Origin: Sweltsa coloradensis
Taxonomy: Eukaryota > Arthropoda > Insecta > Plecoptera > Chloroperlidae
DNA length: 64,000 nucleotides
Direction: 5' to 3'
Assembly (NCBI GenBank): GCA_024449915.1
Contig: JAMZAV010002043.1
Span: 186,001-250,000 of the forward strand
A program made the position numbers and the translations under genes. Shown piece by piece: positions 13,901 to 27,022 of the stretch (its first letter is position 1; each line of letters begins with the position of its first letter). Under the pieces are notes generated by a model. The model made no database searches, was not told where the DNA came from, and saw only the letters and a program-made list of their open reading frames with translations.

Positions 13901-16214
13901 TAGGGCTGCAACACTTTCTTACAGCAACGAAACAAAATAAATTAAAATGGAGGTCAAACGAAGCCACAGGTTGTATGGTATATAGGAGAGAACAACAACA
14001 AACAAAAACACTACTTTTGTATATGAATTGAAACAGTCATGGCCACGGAAACAAGCAAAAAGCAAAATTTGTGAGTTACAAATTTAAGCTGTTGGCTAGT
14101 TTTTACGCGGCCACGAATATTTCAATCATATACATTTGCAGTGTCTGTTTGTTGATGACTTTTTTTACGAAGAAGATTTAATCCCTTATAGTATGGATTC
14201 GGGTAATGTTTGGAGTAGGGTAACGTACCAGTACCCGCGATGCATCCCTATAGTTCCAGCACACTACACAGTACACACTATTCGATTATTACACTAACGC
14301 ATTACTAAGTTACCTGCTAAGTGCAAAGGGGCACTATATCAATTCAAAGTGAATCCTAGAAAGGCATATTAAATAAGTGGCATAAATTGAAGATTCGTGA
14401 TCACCAAGCTTAATTACGGGGGAGGCAGGCGGGCGGGCAACGGGCATCAGGAATCTGAGCGGAGATGATTTTTACGACAGAGCCAATCAGTGACCGAGTT
14501 CAGCCGGGAATCCCTGTGCAGCTGTGACGTCGCACATAAGCCGTACTCCCACCGAGACCGGGGGGTGTGTTCGAAACTGCATGGATGTCTTTCTCTCTGG
14601 GGCGTTGGTCGTGAGATCTGTTGACATTCGAGTCGACTTCTCGATTTACGATTCGATCGATTCTTTCAGTCGTCACGACCATGCTATAATAGTTCGACGA
14701 AAATAGCGCGGAAGTGAATGTTCTGTTGACAATATTTTCTCCGGAAAAGCTACAAAACGAAGCTCGGGTTGCACGCATGCGCCGTTGATACGTCACGTTT
14801 TTATGATTCAATTTGGAATACCGTGATCGTGAATCGACTCATGTCAGAATTGCAAGCATACCTTCCTTATGAAGCCTATTGACACATTACACGCGATTTG
14901 ACAGAAAGTGAACTTTGCTAATTGAATTGCCTTTATCACAAGAAAATACTAGGACGTATAAAGATCGCAAATACAAGAAGGATTACACGGTGACTATTGA
15001 ATTCCCACTTTTATAAAATAATCCCATCTCAGATTCCAACTGTATGAGAATAATAATTTACAAATCCAAATTTTTTAAAGCGATTTTTTTATAAGCGATT
15101 TTGCTAAAGGCGTATTGAAAAGGATTCAAAAGCAGAAAAAAAAGATGGTATGCCTATATATGGTATCACAGAGGTATGACGAATTATAATTGTACCTGTA
15201 TATTTCCCTGAAATGAAATGCAACGATTTGTAAACAAACAGCACACCCACTTTGTCAACTAAAGCGATATATAATCAGCGTTTTTTTTAGTTTTTATAAG
15301 CCAATACAAATAAAACCGAATGGCGGGCGTGACAAAGTGTGATACGGTTTCCATAAAAGCAAAACCTTGTCCTAATCTCGCTCGTATCTGAATCTGAGCG
15401 CACATGTTTCATCCAGTGATTCACTTCACAAACAATGTTCGGGATGAGTAACCCGGGAGACGGGATCGGCCGTGTCGACCTACGCTAAACGTTCCAGTTT
15501 CACAAACACATTTACAAATCATTTTGATTTTTTTAACTGGCTTTGCTGTGCTGGTCTGTTCGGGAGAAGAAGGTTCAAATTTGAGAGTCAACTCAATATG
15601 TCATATTATGACTATGTCTAAAGAATGCTAATTTTACTAATAATAATGTTTTTTAATACGTATTGAGTTTAGCAATTGTATTCTAGCGTTTTATGTGACT
15701 ATATTGAATTGAAATGTTAATATAATTGATCATTCACAAAGTGCAAGAATTAAACACCTCACAAATTAGGGTTTTGGTGGAAAGAAAAAAATAGATGCTA
15801 CAAAATGCAAAATTTGACAAAATAAATGCTAAACATTTTTAGAAGGGTGATGAGAATCGAATTTTTAAGGGGAGAAGCCCAAAAGTTTAACGGCGTTATT
15901 CAAAAATAAGAAAGTGGAAAATATCGCAATGCACAGAATTAGTTATATTAGACCTACGTTCTCTGGTTGGTAACAAATATCGATATTTGTTTTTGAAATG
16001 TGTGTTAAATTTTGCTGCCAACCTCGAAATAAGATAAGGTAGAACTGCTTTTTAATGGTATATTTTTATTACCAGCTATAATACTTACTTCGACATTCAT
16101 AAAATTGCATTCTATACTGGTGTATACTGCATGTTCATTATTTCTTTTCTCAATCTGCGTGGGACAATGGTGCGTTCAATAAGTTCTTGATAATATAATA
16201 ATATTACCTGTCTT
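10961..16214. other. No gene recognised (11.0-16.2 kb)
   Basis: No recognisable coding region. Minor items are a T-arm-like phrase GGGTTTCGAATCCCG near 12531 (possible SINE remnant) and a GC-rich patch GGGAGGCAGGCGGGCGGGC near 14421. Open frames of 98-103 codons at 12771-13070, 13088-13384 and 14500-14811 (all minus) have no recognisable features. Confidence 0.5.
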
Positions 16215-16389
16215 CTGTATGATCCCTGGGCTGTTTCGTCGTGTCGATGATGAGGCACTGCTCGACGTTTCGCCACCCATGTTGGTGCTTCTTCATTCTT
16301 CATCATTCTTGAAGAAGCCACCAACATGGGTGGCGAACGTCGAGCAGTGCTCATCATCGACACGACGAAACAGCCCAGGGATCATACAG
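16215..16389. repeat. Inverted repeat with ~80-bp arms
   Basis: The left arm (16215-16294) and right arm (16311-16389) are reverse complements with only a few differences; the spacer is 16 bases. The arms include TGTTTCGTCGTGTCGATGAT and, near the loop, CACCAACATGGGTGGCGAA followed by CGTCGAGCAG. Sequences with CGAAACGTC next to a short hairpin are common at the ends of Penelope-like retroelements, so this may be two head-to-head ends of such an element. That link is inference. Confidence 0.75.
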
Positions 16390-16554
16390 TAAGACATCTA
16401 CGGGTCGTGAAATCTACAACATCTCAATAATATTACTATTTCAAATATTTACTTAACTGTAGTGCATTGTTATGTCTGCATCGATGTAATAAGATTTATT
16501 TAGTTGTCCACCTTCGTAAATCAGTTTTTTAACTGAATACGATAGATAGACGTT

Positions 16555-16592
16555 AAATAAATAAATAAAAATAAATAAAAAATAAATAAAAC
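16555..16592. repeat. (AAAT)n simple repeat
   Basis: TAAATAAATAAAAATAAATA-type repeat. It creates an FIYLF-like minus frame that is not a gene. Confidence 0.85.
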
Positions 16593-16635
16593 TATACGGT
16601 GGAACTTTAGCTTCATCGGCCTTACTCACGCCCAC

Positions 16636-16731
16636 CCACACATGAAGTAAACCCCTTTGATCATGTAAAGTGTTTGATTGATTGACTGATTGATTGACTG
16701 ATTTGATTGATTGATTGATTGATTGATCGGC
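16636..16731 (+). mobile_element. SINE or LINE 3' tail with (GATT)n
   Basis: A short unique stretch ending ATCATGTAAAGTGTTTGATT runs into GATT/GACT repeats. A tail of this form is typical of tRNA-type SINEs and their LINE partners. The body upstream is not recognisable. Confidence 0.5.
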
Positions 16732-16751
16732 GAGTCTTCTCGAGATGATTC

Positions 16752-16860
16752 GAGACCGACAAAGTCAGCTCAGTGGAAGAGCAAAGAACTCTGATTCAGA
16801 GGGACGAGGGTTCGTTGCCCTGCCCTTCTCTTTTAGCCCGCCAAGTTCTGTGAAATACAT
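16752..16860 (+). mobile_element. tRNA-derived SINE head, fragment
   Basis: GTCAGCTCAGTGGAAGAGCA matches a tRNA D-arm with pol III A box. About 35 bases later comes GAGGGTTCGTTGCCCTGCC, a T-arm/B-box-like phrase, with a palindromic CTCTGATTCAGAG between them in the anticodon region. The following ~60 bases are AT-rich with no clear tail. A decayed head, not a working tRNA, because the acceptor stem is missing. Confidence 0.5.
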
Positions 16861-17212
16861 TTCTGTGTAACCTGTTGGAAACTAAAATGGACTAAGGGAA
16901 TGATTTAATATAGATGTGGCTAGCAGCTAATAAACGAAGCAATAGAGGTAAATATATCCTGATTTTATAAAGCCAACAGTCCTACATGTCAACAACTTCA
17001 CGACCTGTCCCACGACATCATGACGTTTTCGTGTACAGTTTCATGAAGTCATGAACCAACCTACTTCATATAAGATTAAGAATTTATTTATTTATCGGCT
17101 ATCCTATTTATTTATTTATTATAACAACTGACGTACAAAGGAAGGAGGACAATATTAAATTCATAGAGAAGGTTCCAAGAACCACCCCTGGACTTGCCTC
17201 CGGCTTAGTTCA

Positions 17213-17228
17213 CCCCCCCCCCCCCCCC
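17213..17228. repeat. Poly-C run
   Basis: About 16 consecutive C, with a similar shorter run at about 17955-17965. Confidence 0.85.
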
Positions 17229-19940
17229 AATCATAACGCCTGATCAACCATGGTCTTCTGAAGCCATGGGTGAATTCAGTTCGCTCAACAATAGTGCAAA
17301 TCAAGAGCGGCTTTTCTGGCAACAACGCACGCTAGGCGCCGTGAAGTACACTATCATTAGGGCTCACTTCAACTACTTTTATGAGTGATGTACCTTCAGT
17401 GTCTTTGCGCATGCATGAATATTTCACAGTATGGTGCACACACTTATTAGGGGTCTGGCCATTTATTTCCAAAGAAAGTTAGTAATTTGTAAGTCATACG
17501 CGTGTGGCAAGTCAATGATGATGTTAATAACAAACTTGTCCTTCGCTGTTCTAGATTTGCATTGTCTTTTCATTTTCTACTGGACTGGCGGCCCGCCCAC
17601 CTGGAGTCAAACTGCAGTTAAACCGGAACAAAGCGCAAGTGAAAGTCTTGAGCTCCATCACGCATATTATATAGGCATGCACAGAAAACCTTGAAATTAA
17701 ACATTGAGGTACGTGGAGGAAGAGGAACGTGTGATTGTCGCTGGAAGTGTAAGAATGTAAGAACGGCTGTCAAAAGTCGATGCGTTTTCTTGCGATACGA
17801 TACAATCCAACACAGGTGTACACTGTACATCCTGTCCTATGCATGTGATACGAGCACACTGGCGAGTGGCGAACCACAGTGTGAAGGGCGTGTCAAGATA
17901 AAACTTCATTGAACTACTTTTTTTAGGCGACATTTTGGCTCAGCTAGTCTCAACCCCCCCCCCCCATTTTGTTTGTTGTTTTGGGAAATTTACTCTTAAG
18001 GTCGCTTTCTAGTTGTTAGGCTGATCCAAAATTTGCTGCCCACAAAAAAATGTGTCGAAAAACTTTAAAACACAGATTGCATATTATATTGGAGGCGTTA
18101 GGCTACACCTTTCAAAATCTTATGGAAATCGAAATCGAGACTGCATAAACCGAAGTAATACACACGGTGTATGTAGGCTATGTAGGAATAGGATGATGGT
18201 AGTAAATAGACTTATCAACTCTAAATTAATCAAAACATGTTGACGAAACCACTATGCTCAAAATTAACTAAAACACTTACAAAGGACGTTTGGATCGCGT
18301 CTGTATACGATGTTTCGTTCGGTCTGGAAGCAGTAGCACGACCTATTTGAATTCTCAGTTCCCTCGTATCGCATGTTCTCATCACAGTTCAACTTGAGTT
18401 TACCTGACCTATTAACCGGGAACTATATTTTTAATATAATCAAAGTTTTCTCCACAGTTTAGCAGCAAACTTCGTGCCGTGTTTATTTAATGTCAATGAG
18501 TTTAGGTCATCGGATCACGGTGGATGCAGTCACGTGTTGAAAGTGGCGAGATCATGCTCTCCTGCATCCCTCCCCCATGCCTGCACCCATCTGTCACACT
18601 CACGACGACACGTATCTCAGATCCTAACTGGATCACAGCACATTGTTCCTCGTGTTTTGTGACCCATACAACAACAGCCACTGAAAGGGCTACTAACACT
18701 AACACAATTATACAACGAGGGGACGCAGTGAAAGCCGGAGCACAAGGGAAGGGGACCTGGGCTTCTCACGGAGTGGAAGGGCAGACAATGTAATTAGGAT
18801 TACATTAACTAGAGTTACACGGGGAACCACAGAGAATTCGAGGTACTCGGGCAAGGTTTTCGGTAGTAACGCATGAGAAAGTTTGCTCTTGTAAGTTTCA
18901 ACCAAAATAAAATTAGGAACGGCTGAAACACCGACTCGACTCTCGATTGAGCTAAAAGAAAATCCACTCGGGTCATCTTCTAGCTAGTAGAAACACCATC
19001 CCCCTGCCCTGTCAAGTTGCGCGCACTTGTTGCCATCTTTGAAATAAACATGCATCTTTTGGATTTAAACAGTAGGCCTACGGTACTCCAAAGAATAAGA
19101 GTTTCTTGTATTTTTATTTTATTTTGTTGACACACTGATTACGTCCCCACAAATCACACTAGTGCAATTTACCACACACAATCATTATTGACAGTAGGAT
19201 GAAAAATATTAACTTATAAACATGATTTTAGCATATGGATGTAGTAACGGTACGAGTTTGTGTGCATGTGTGAGTGAGTAGCCTATTAGTGTGTAAATAA
19301 TTGCAAGTACCTACATTGATTGTGACACTAGTTCGGAGGAACTGACTTTTTCATCGCAGTCATTTTCAGTTCAACGTTCTTCTACACATCAATCAAGGTA
19401 AGTTTACATTTTCTTTTGTAAGTCCAGGCGATTGACTCGAGGCCTTCAATCAACACACTGTAACAGTCATCCGGACTTTTTCGCCATCGCCACCCAACCG
19501 AAACGCAGGTTTGCCACGCACTATTGAGGTCTCAATCTCATCTCTCACTGATGATGGTAGTGCGCACACAGCTATGTGCTCAGACACAGCTATGTGCTCA
19601 GCCAACTATGAACACTGACTTACATAGAATGAGGGATATTCCTCAAACACAATTTGCATCGTGATAAAACAGACTGTTTCAACACGTAAATAATTATGTT
19701 GAAAATCGTGAAATACTTGCGTTTGTCGATTATATTAAAAACACGACATCCGCCTAAGAAAAGAACGGCATTGATCATAATTGAGCACACGAGCGCAATA
19801 TAGTGCAATCCCTGGCTAAATCACAACCAGATTATATATTTGCTTATTTCCGGGATGTCATTATAAGTAGGTTATAATGGATAGAAATCAAATAAGACTT
19901 GTGTATAAGATCAGTGCAATTTATCAATTGCTGAAACCTA
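17229..19940. other. No gene recognised (17.2-19.9 kb)
   Basis: Short frames only. Two overlapping frames at 18474-18905 on opposite strands show no domain. GCTATGTGCTCAG is directly repeated at about 19570 and 19588. Nothing else was found. Confidence 0.5.
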
Positions 19941-20357
19941 TGAATATTAGAAACGTTTTGAAAGTTGGGGTGGGGGGGGCAAATCCATTAGAAGATTTTG
20001 GAGGTGGAAGCTGGGGTCTGGGGCAAAGCCCCAGCCGCCGGAGGCTCTTTCGCAAAAAAAGTCATCATACTACAGTTATTTCGTCATGTTTTAACTGCTT
20101 TCGGACTCTGTAAACGATGTTTTACTGCAACTATCTGCGGTCTAAAAACTCAAAAAATGAACGAGAAGTGGCCCATTTTTGTAAATTTCAACATAATTTT
20201 TTATGTAATGACGAAGCATACAGGAAAACATAGGTCTATTCGTTTTATCAAGGTGACTGTCAAATTGTATAATGTGTAAGTGCATATTTACTTCATAAAT
20301 TCTGGGATTACTCACGTAAGTTTTGCCTCCCCCTGCCCCCCGGTTCCTACGCCACTG
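19941..20357 (+). mobile_element. Non-autonomous hAT-like element, copy A
   Basis: Matches, in opposite orientation and over its whole length, the complete element at 45927-46360. Shared landmarks are AACGTTTTGAAAGTTGGGG at one end, CCGGAGGCTCTTTCGC-type middle sequence and TTCCTACGCCACTG at the other. The right end is intact; the left end has lost its terminal bases, so no target duplication could be confirmed. No coding capacity; the 78- and 93-codon frames inside it are incidental. Confidence 0.8.
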
Positions 20358-21904
20358 GTAGGCCTACACTACACAGTTGACAAAACTCTTTGTTAGGGAA
20401 GGCCATGAGGCCTAGGCATACATTATACCATATATGCACAGAAGAAGTGTTAGACGAAGTGTGGAATGTGCGTTGATTCGTGTCTGGCCGAGAATTCAGT
20501 AGGTCTATGCCTATATTTATTCACCATACTTACAAGTTACCTAGTAAAAATCGCGAGACTAGTGCCACGTGCACAATATGTCTGTGCTTTGTACACGAGG
20601 GAAATGTGCTTGTGACTTGTGTGCAGGTAATATACTTTATCATTATTACCTCCATTTTGAGTTGTGTTTATACTTTGTTTATTGCTTGCAATAGTAAAAC
20701 GCAAGGATGTTCACCTCGACTGGATGGCGTGTTTTAACTTTTAATGCACGAAAATAATAAACAGAGGAGACGATAAAAAAAGTGCGAATATAAATTCCCG
20801 TGTGCTTCATGAGAGTATATCCGGCTTCATCCAAGCTTCCCATGCGACTCGGGTCAAAGTTCACTCTGTGTCGACGACGACTTTCAACAAGGGTTAATGA
20901 CAGATCGACTTGACATCTCGTTATCAATTAAAAGCTTCTGTTAATTGCGAGCTAACAATTAGCAAAGAACCCACACTTCCTCAACTATTTGTCATCAGAT
21001 GAACTACATAACATCTACAACGCAGCATCTTTTCTTGGCTGCAACATGCAATGCACACGTTGGAATCTACTTTCCCGTGCGTCGTGTCGTGAAGCAAGAA
21101 AACAGTTTCACTTTTAGTTCACTAAGAAAAAATGTGTTTAACGTGTATGTCATACATTGTTGCGCAGCCAACACGAATGGGTGCCACTCGCAATGTCATG
21201 GATGTGTTAATTTTTTTTACGTTTCTTCAACCCATGATTCACAAACCTCTCGCCGCTGAAGCTTACATGGTGAATGTGGTCTAGTGTTCAATAGGAAATG
21301 CTTCATAAGATCCAGTTTGCAAGGTACATTCCATGTATGGTTATGAAAAAAGCGTATTCTGCAGTTTGTCCTCGAGACTTGCCGTTCATCTTTCAGTTTC
21401 ATCTATCTCCTTGGCAAACACTTGGTCTCCATCGAAAGGCCACATCTTGAAACATGCGCAATAGTTTTCACCGTTTGGTAATATTTCAGTTCATGTTTAT
21501 TTATAGGCCAGTGAAATAATACACACATACACACACGGTAAACCATGGTCAAGTCACGTAGAACAATGCTTTCAAGCTTGCACAGTAGCAGGCCTACTTT
21601 ATATGCATATAAATACTCGATTCACGATTGCATAAGTTGGTACATGCTTGCTACAATTATTTAGCAACAACAATGACAACCAACATACTCTTCATCACGA
21701 TGAATGTCATTATAGTTGGGGGAAACGTAAATTTTGACATTTCTTGCAATAGCTAATCTAGGCCTACAAACAATTTGGAAGTTATGCTCCTATGCCAAAA
21801 TGTTATTGAAGAATCGGAATATGAAATCAATATATTTTGACGGAGGCATAATCAAACTAGGGCAAAACCTTACACATTTATGCACAGGAGCCTGTCGACA
21901 TGAT
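20358..21904. other. No gene recognised (20.4-21.9 kb)
   Basis: Only short frames of about 60-86 codons with no recognisable feature. No repeat structure seen beyond AGGCCTA words. Confidence 0.5.
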
Positions 21905-22170
21905 ATTCAAGTGGAAACGGATAGAATCAATCAATCAAGAATCGAGCAGTCACCTAAGCCACGACCCCGCCAGTCCACCGGGAGATCGAACCCCGGTCAC
22001 CCACTCAGCATGGCATGCGTGTCGGTTGCATGCATCAGGCAGTGCAGTGGAGGAGCTTCCGTCCCCGATAAACCCCCATCCACCCCCCACCACATCGTCA
22101 ACCATCCATATCTATCTCGACCAACAGACCGACAAAGTCGCAGATGCTTCGCTCTATGAATCTTTTGTAG
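21905..22170 (-). mobile_element. tRNA-derived SINE, probable
   Basis: Read on the minus strand, GTGACCGGGGTTCGATCTCC is a clear B box/T-arm. The element appears to end in GATTGATTGATTCT at about 21915-21930, a simple tail. The 5' part is GC-rich (CACCCCCCACC and neighbours on the plus strand) and I could not place an A box. The 141- and 113-codon plus frames crossing it are incidental. Confidence 0.5.
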
Positions 22171-23979
22171 GACACTGCCGCTCAAACGATATGGAATCTA
22201 TCTGCGTCGCCTCTCAACATTCGTACTGCTTTGATTTCTAGTCACCACAAATTATAATTATACTTTTCCATATTATCGCCAGCTGTATTGAACCTATGAC
22301 GATAAAATAAAATAATATAAATACATATTGATGATTGATGAACGGATTGATGACGCCTCGTCCCCGACTACAACCCTAGAAACTAAGAGGATTCACCTCA
22401 GAGTTTCAGAGCCAATGTCAAAACAAAATACATTATCACACATTCAATGGTTTGGTCTACCACATCCACAAAAATTCTCCAACAGTAAGAATTACAACAC
22501 ATTGCTCGATGAACACGTGTATTATTAGAAACATTCATGTGTCTACGACATGCACTTTAAAATCCTGTAACGCGTCATTGGGTTGGGCTATTGAAGTCTA
22601 AAGAGCCCAATGCACCAGACGTAGCCATGACAGTTTTACAGCTAAGAAGACTGTGGTAATCACCTAGCAACAGTCCTGGCGCATTACAGCTATATTTAGT
22701 ACATCACGGATCAAATTCTTTCGGGCGAAAGCGTTTTTAGTGACGAATGTACTGAACAAAAACGCCATTGGCGCGACGACTGCGAACAATTTTCCGATCT
22801 AGCGCCGAAGCTGATGCAGTAATGACCCACTGAACGTGCATGTTGAACTCCACTATTAGTGAACGTTGTGGAGCAGATATTTGAAGCATTGTTGCTACAA
22901 CAAACAACCATTCAGTATTATACTCAATGATAGTATGGTCCTGTATGGATACTCAACGCTACAACTACTACAGTTTATTATATTTGTCATTGTAAGAAGA
23001 GAACACCAGTGCAAAATGGTTTCAGCGTTTGGTGTAATTTATTTCCGGTTTGCACTTGCAAACAAATAAGTGCTAAATAGCTGTTTTAACTCTCGTTCAT
23101 GGGTTAGTATGATTTTTTAAAAGATAGGTAAAAACTAAAAGGGAACGGCTGAATTATCCGTTGCTATACGCAAATGGACCCCTCAAGTTGTCACAAAGTT
23201 AAAATCCATGGAGGAGGTCCTGAAACCATAACATATAGTCATCTTCGGCAAACATAACAACTTATTATGTTTTTAAGTGTGTTCAACTTCAGATGCTTCT
23301 AGCCAAACGTTGCCAACGAGGACTTTAGTGTCCTCAGCGGAAGAAACTTACTACCAACCACTTGACACATTTTACTGCAAGAGCAACGACGAATACCGGT
23401 GAACTTCTGAACAACCGTCAGTCATCGACCGTTTACATATTACAACACATATTATAAAACTCGTGAAGCTCCGCTTATAATAACCACGTTACAAACTTTT
23501 AAGTTTCAGCACAGGTAAGTAATTAGAAAAATACCATCACTATTACATAGAATTGAAGCACTTCCGGACGAAACGGATGTCAAGTCACAATCACTGGCAA
23601 ATGTGACGTCGGTTGGAAATGGATGATGATCCGTTCAACCTCCAGTAAACTGCGTCCGGCCATTAGAACAGAATTCAGAACGTTTACAAGATAAAAGCCT
23701 GCAATGCCGATAGCTGCTGTTAATGATTTGACCTCGGCAACAATCAACATGTTGTCAACGTACAATCAGTGTACTGGACACGGTGTCACTTTAGAATACC
23801 AACCAACGAAACCGGAAAGAGAAGAGCATTTATTTAGGATACACAAACACAAAAATAACTTATTTACACCTCTAACTGATCTTACTAGTATACTAATGAT
23901 AGTTCATGATCAAACATTATTCAAATAACAAAATATTTTTTTCTCTTACAGTTTCGTTTACGGTTTCTATTGTATCATA
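22171..23979. other. No gene recognised (22.2-24.0 kb)
   Basis: AT-rich, short frames only. No TIRs or tandem repeats noticed. Confidence 0.45.
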
Positions 23980-23983
23980 TTAA

Positions 23984-24626
23984 AGGGGCTAAAAACCCCA
24001 AAAATTATTTTTTACCACGTGATCTATAGCACAATACTACACTTAAATGACCGTTTAAAAAATTATATCTTGTAACTGTGATTTAACACGATTTTTTTAA
24101 TTTTTTTGATCCAGAAATTGGCAAAAATTGGTGTTTTGGAAAATTTCCTAAATCGGCTTTAACCTGCTTCTTTTTTGGTCCACATAGATACTAGAGCATA
24201 GAACCAATCTAAAATGCCCCTTCATAACATCGTGTCTTGAAACTGTGCCCAAATATACCCTCAAACACGCAAAAATATGCATTCCAAAATCACACCCCAT
24301 CTTGGTAATCAGCATATTTTGACCGAACTACTTGCCCAAATTTCAAAACAAAATATAGAGAATTTACAGAAAAGGCTGACGAGTACGTCAATAATGGCCA
24401 ATATTTTTTTGGATCAATATCCTCCAAGGTCACGGGGCATAAAGATCGTCCCCATGTTATTTCTTATGGGAGATTTTTGCCGATGGGACCTAGCTCGAAA
24501 AATGTCATGTTTGACAATTTTTTGGGAGGTCATGGTGGCCCCAATAATTTTTCTGTTAATTGCTAAATTCATTACTAGTTAGCCTGAATGAAATATATTT
24601 TTTGAGTTTAGCGGTTAAATACCCCT
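23984..24626. mobile_element. 643-bp element flanked by TTAA
   Basis: The element is bounded by TTAA at 23980-23983 and 24627-24630, with ends AGGGGCTAAAAACCCC and, reversed, AGGGGTATTTAACCGC. TTAA duplications are made by piggyBac and Kolobok transposases. The AGGGG start fits Kolobok-like ends better, but this is a weak distinction. A 101-codon frame at 24277-24582 shows no transposase motif, so the element is non-autonomous. Confidence 0.7.
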
Positions 24627-24665
24627 TTAAGGCTAAATTTAAAATAAATCAAATAGGACAGGAGC

Positions 24666-24686
24666 ATCATCATCATCATCATCACC
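24666..24686. repeat. (ATC)n simple repeat
   Basis: About seven CAT/ATC units. Confidence 0.8.
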
Positions 24687-25040
24687 TAATGAGAAGACAG
24701 CGGGTGTCATTAACAAATTTTAAAGCATAAGATGATAATCCAATAACAGCGTGAATAGCATAAAAGTAGCCGCAAACATCATGTAGACCGATGTAAACAA
24801 AGAAGCCTAAATACACCTCAGTGGACTAAATTCAATTTTGTTTTCTAGTTTGCAATCTGAATTTTATTTCCGAATATTATGTTAAAATAAAGAGATGTTG
24901 AATTAGATGCAAGTTCGTGACAGGACATACAATTATTTAGTGTTATTATTTCGAACTATATTATGTCCTCGAACGGTAATGTCAGAGTCGATAAAGAAGT
25001 TTCCCCGTTGGGGAGGTCCTCCAACTCCCTATACCGCCCT

Positions 25041-26034
25041 GGGACCCAAGTTTTGAAATAAGCGTTTTGATCAAAACGTTAGTTTCATAACGTCACTTGA
25101 TAACGTCGATTTTTTGTGGTTTGAATGAAATGCTAGTTTTGAATCTTTCTACTGACGTTGTGAGATAAACTTGCTTTGCTGTTCTTCCCGTCAGCTATCT
25201 CTCCCGCTAGCCGAACATTGCCGAACTCTGGACCAATCAAATAGGAGTATTCTATGCTCCGAAGACCTCAGACAAAGATAGGCCTACTATACATATTACA
25301 TGTTTTTCTAAAGTCTTTGCATTTCCTTGTTTGTTTACGTTCTCCCGGCGCAGTGCCGAACATAACCTATAAAATTCAATCAACATGCATTTGAACAGCA
25401 AGAAGATCTTATTTCATCAATACACGATTTGAATCGGCAAAACTCAAAGTTTCATAACATAAAAATAACAAAGATGCGTCGTGGAAATAACCCGCATGCA
25501 TGCTAAAAGGTAAATAAAACGCGAGGTGTCGTGAATGTTGACAAAAGCTAGGGGCCAAGGCGGCCCTAGGTCCAAGGCGCTAGGCCTAGCCGATTAATAC
25601 GCTTTCGACCTAAGTAGCCCTAATTTGATGTAGGGCCTAGACCTTACCCTAGTGTGGGGCCATGAAATCAAGATTAATTAGTTTATTTATAAATTGAAAA
25701 TGCCAAATACATCGTAATAGCCTAGCGCCAAATGCCAAGTCCCAAGTGTTCGAATTTAACCACAGCCTTGTATAAACATGCTTAAGACGAACGAGTATAT
25801 TATATTGAGAGGGCGTAACGTCAAAAAGCATCATCCCACGGTATAGTAGTATCTATGATCCCACGCATGTCCCACAAGCTATTTTTTCGTGGGTAGAAAA
25901 AGACGTTGTGGGACGTCAAAAAAAAGTCGTTTTGATTTCAAAACTAGCTTTTTGGGGAAATCGACGTTATCAGACCACGTGACCACTCAAAACGTCGAAA
26001 AATTATCGACGTTTTGATTCAAAACTTGGGTCCC
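25041..26034. mobile_element. Palindrome-ended DNA element, copy 1 of a tandem pair
   Basis: Begins GGGACCCAAGTTTTGAA and ends with the inverse. Next to the ends lie several AACGTC/GACGTT words and a TTTTGATCAAAA palindrome, an arrangement like subterminal transposase-binding sites. No coding capacity is recognised. It is directly followed by copy 2 after a single T. Copy 1 has an extra phrase near 25840-25860 (GTATAGTAGTATCTATGATC) absent from copy 2. No target duplication was established, so the superfamily is open. Confidence 0.75.
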
Positions 26035-26035
26035 T

Positions 26036-27022
26036 GGGACCCAAGTTTTGAAATAAGCGTTTTGATCAAAACGTCACTTTCATAACGTCACTTGATAACG
26101 TCGATTTTTTGTGGTTTGAATGAAATGCTAGTTTTGAATCTTTCTACTGACGTTGTGAGATAAACTTGCTTTGCTGTTCTTCCCGTCAGCTATCTCTCCC
26201 GCTAGCCGAACATTGCCGAATTCTGGACCAATCAAATACGAGTATTCTATGCCCGTACACCCAAAGACCTCAGACAAAGATAGGCCTACTGTACATATTA
26301 CATGTTTATCCAATGTCTTTGCATTTCCTTGTTTGTTTACGTTCTCCCAGCGTAGTGCCGAACATAACCTATAAAATACACTCAAAGTGCATTTGAACAG
26401 CAAGAAGATCTTATTTCATCAATACACGATTTGAATCGGCAAAACTCAACGTTTCATAACATAAAAATAAAAAAGATGCGTCGTGGAAATAACTCGCATG
26501 CATGCTAAAAGGTAAATAAAACGTGAGGTGTCGTGAATGTTGACAAGAGCCAGGCGCCAAGACCTTTCCAAGGCGGCCCTAGGTCCAAGGTGCTAGGCCT
26601 AGCCTATTAATAGGCTTTCGACCTAGTTAGCCCTAATTTGATGTAGGGCCTAGGCCTTACCGTAGTGTGGGGCCATGAAATCAAGATTAATTAGTTCATA
26701 CATAAATTGAAAATGCCAAATACATCGTAATAGCCTAGCGCCAAATACCGAGCCCCAAGTGTTCGAATTTAACCACAGCCTTGTATAAACAAGCTTAGGA
26801 CGAACGAGTATATTACATTGAGAGGGCGTAACGTCAAAAAGCATCATCCCACGCATGTCCCACAAGCTTTTTTCCCGTGGGTAGAAAAAGACGTTGTGGA
26901 ACGTCAAAATATAGACGTGTTGATTTCAAAACTAGCTTTTTGAGGAAATTGACGTTATCAGACCACGTGACCACTCAAAACGTCGAAAAATTATCGACGT
27001 TTTGATTCAAAACTTGGGTCCC
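26036..27022. mobile_element. Palindrome-ended DNA element, copy 2 of a tandem pair
   Basis: Nearly the same sequence and the same orientation as 25041-26034, so the two form a head-to-tail dimer with a perfect junction palindrome (CAAAACTTGGGTCCC, T, GGGACCCAAGTTTTG). Differences are scattered substitutions and small indels, for example CCTTTCC added near 26562. The flanking bases outside the dimer are CCGCCCT on the left and TGGGTTAA on the right. Confidence 0.75.
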
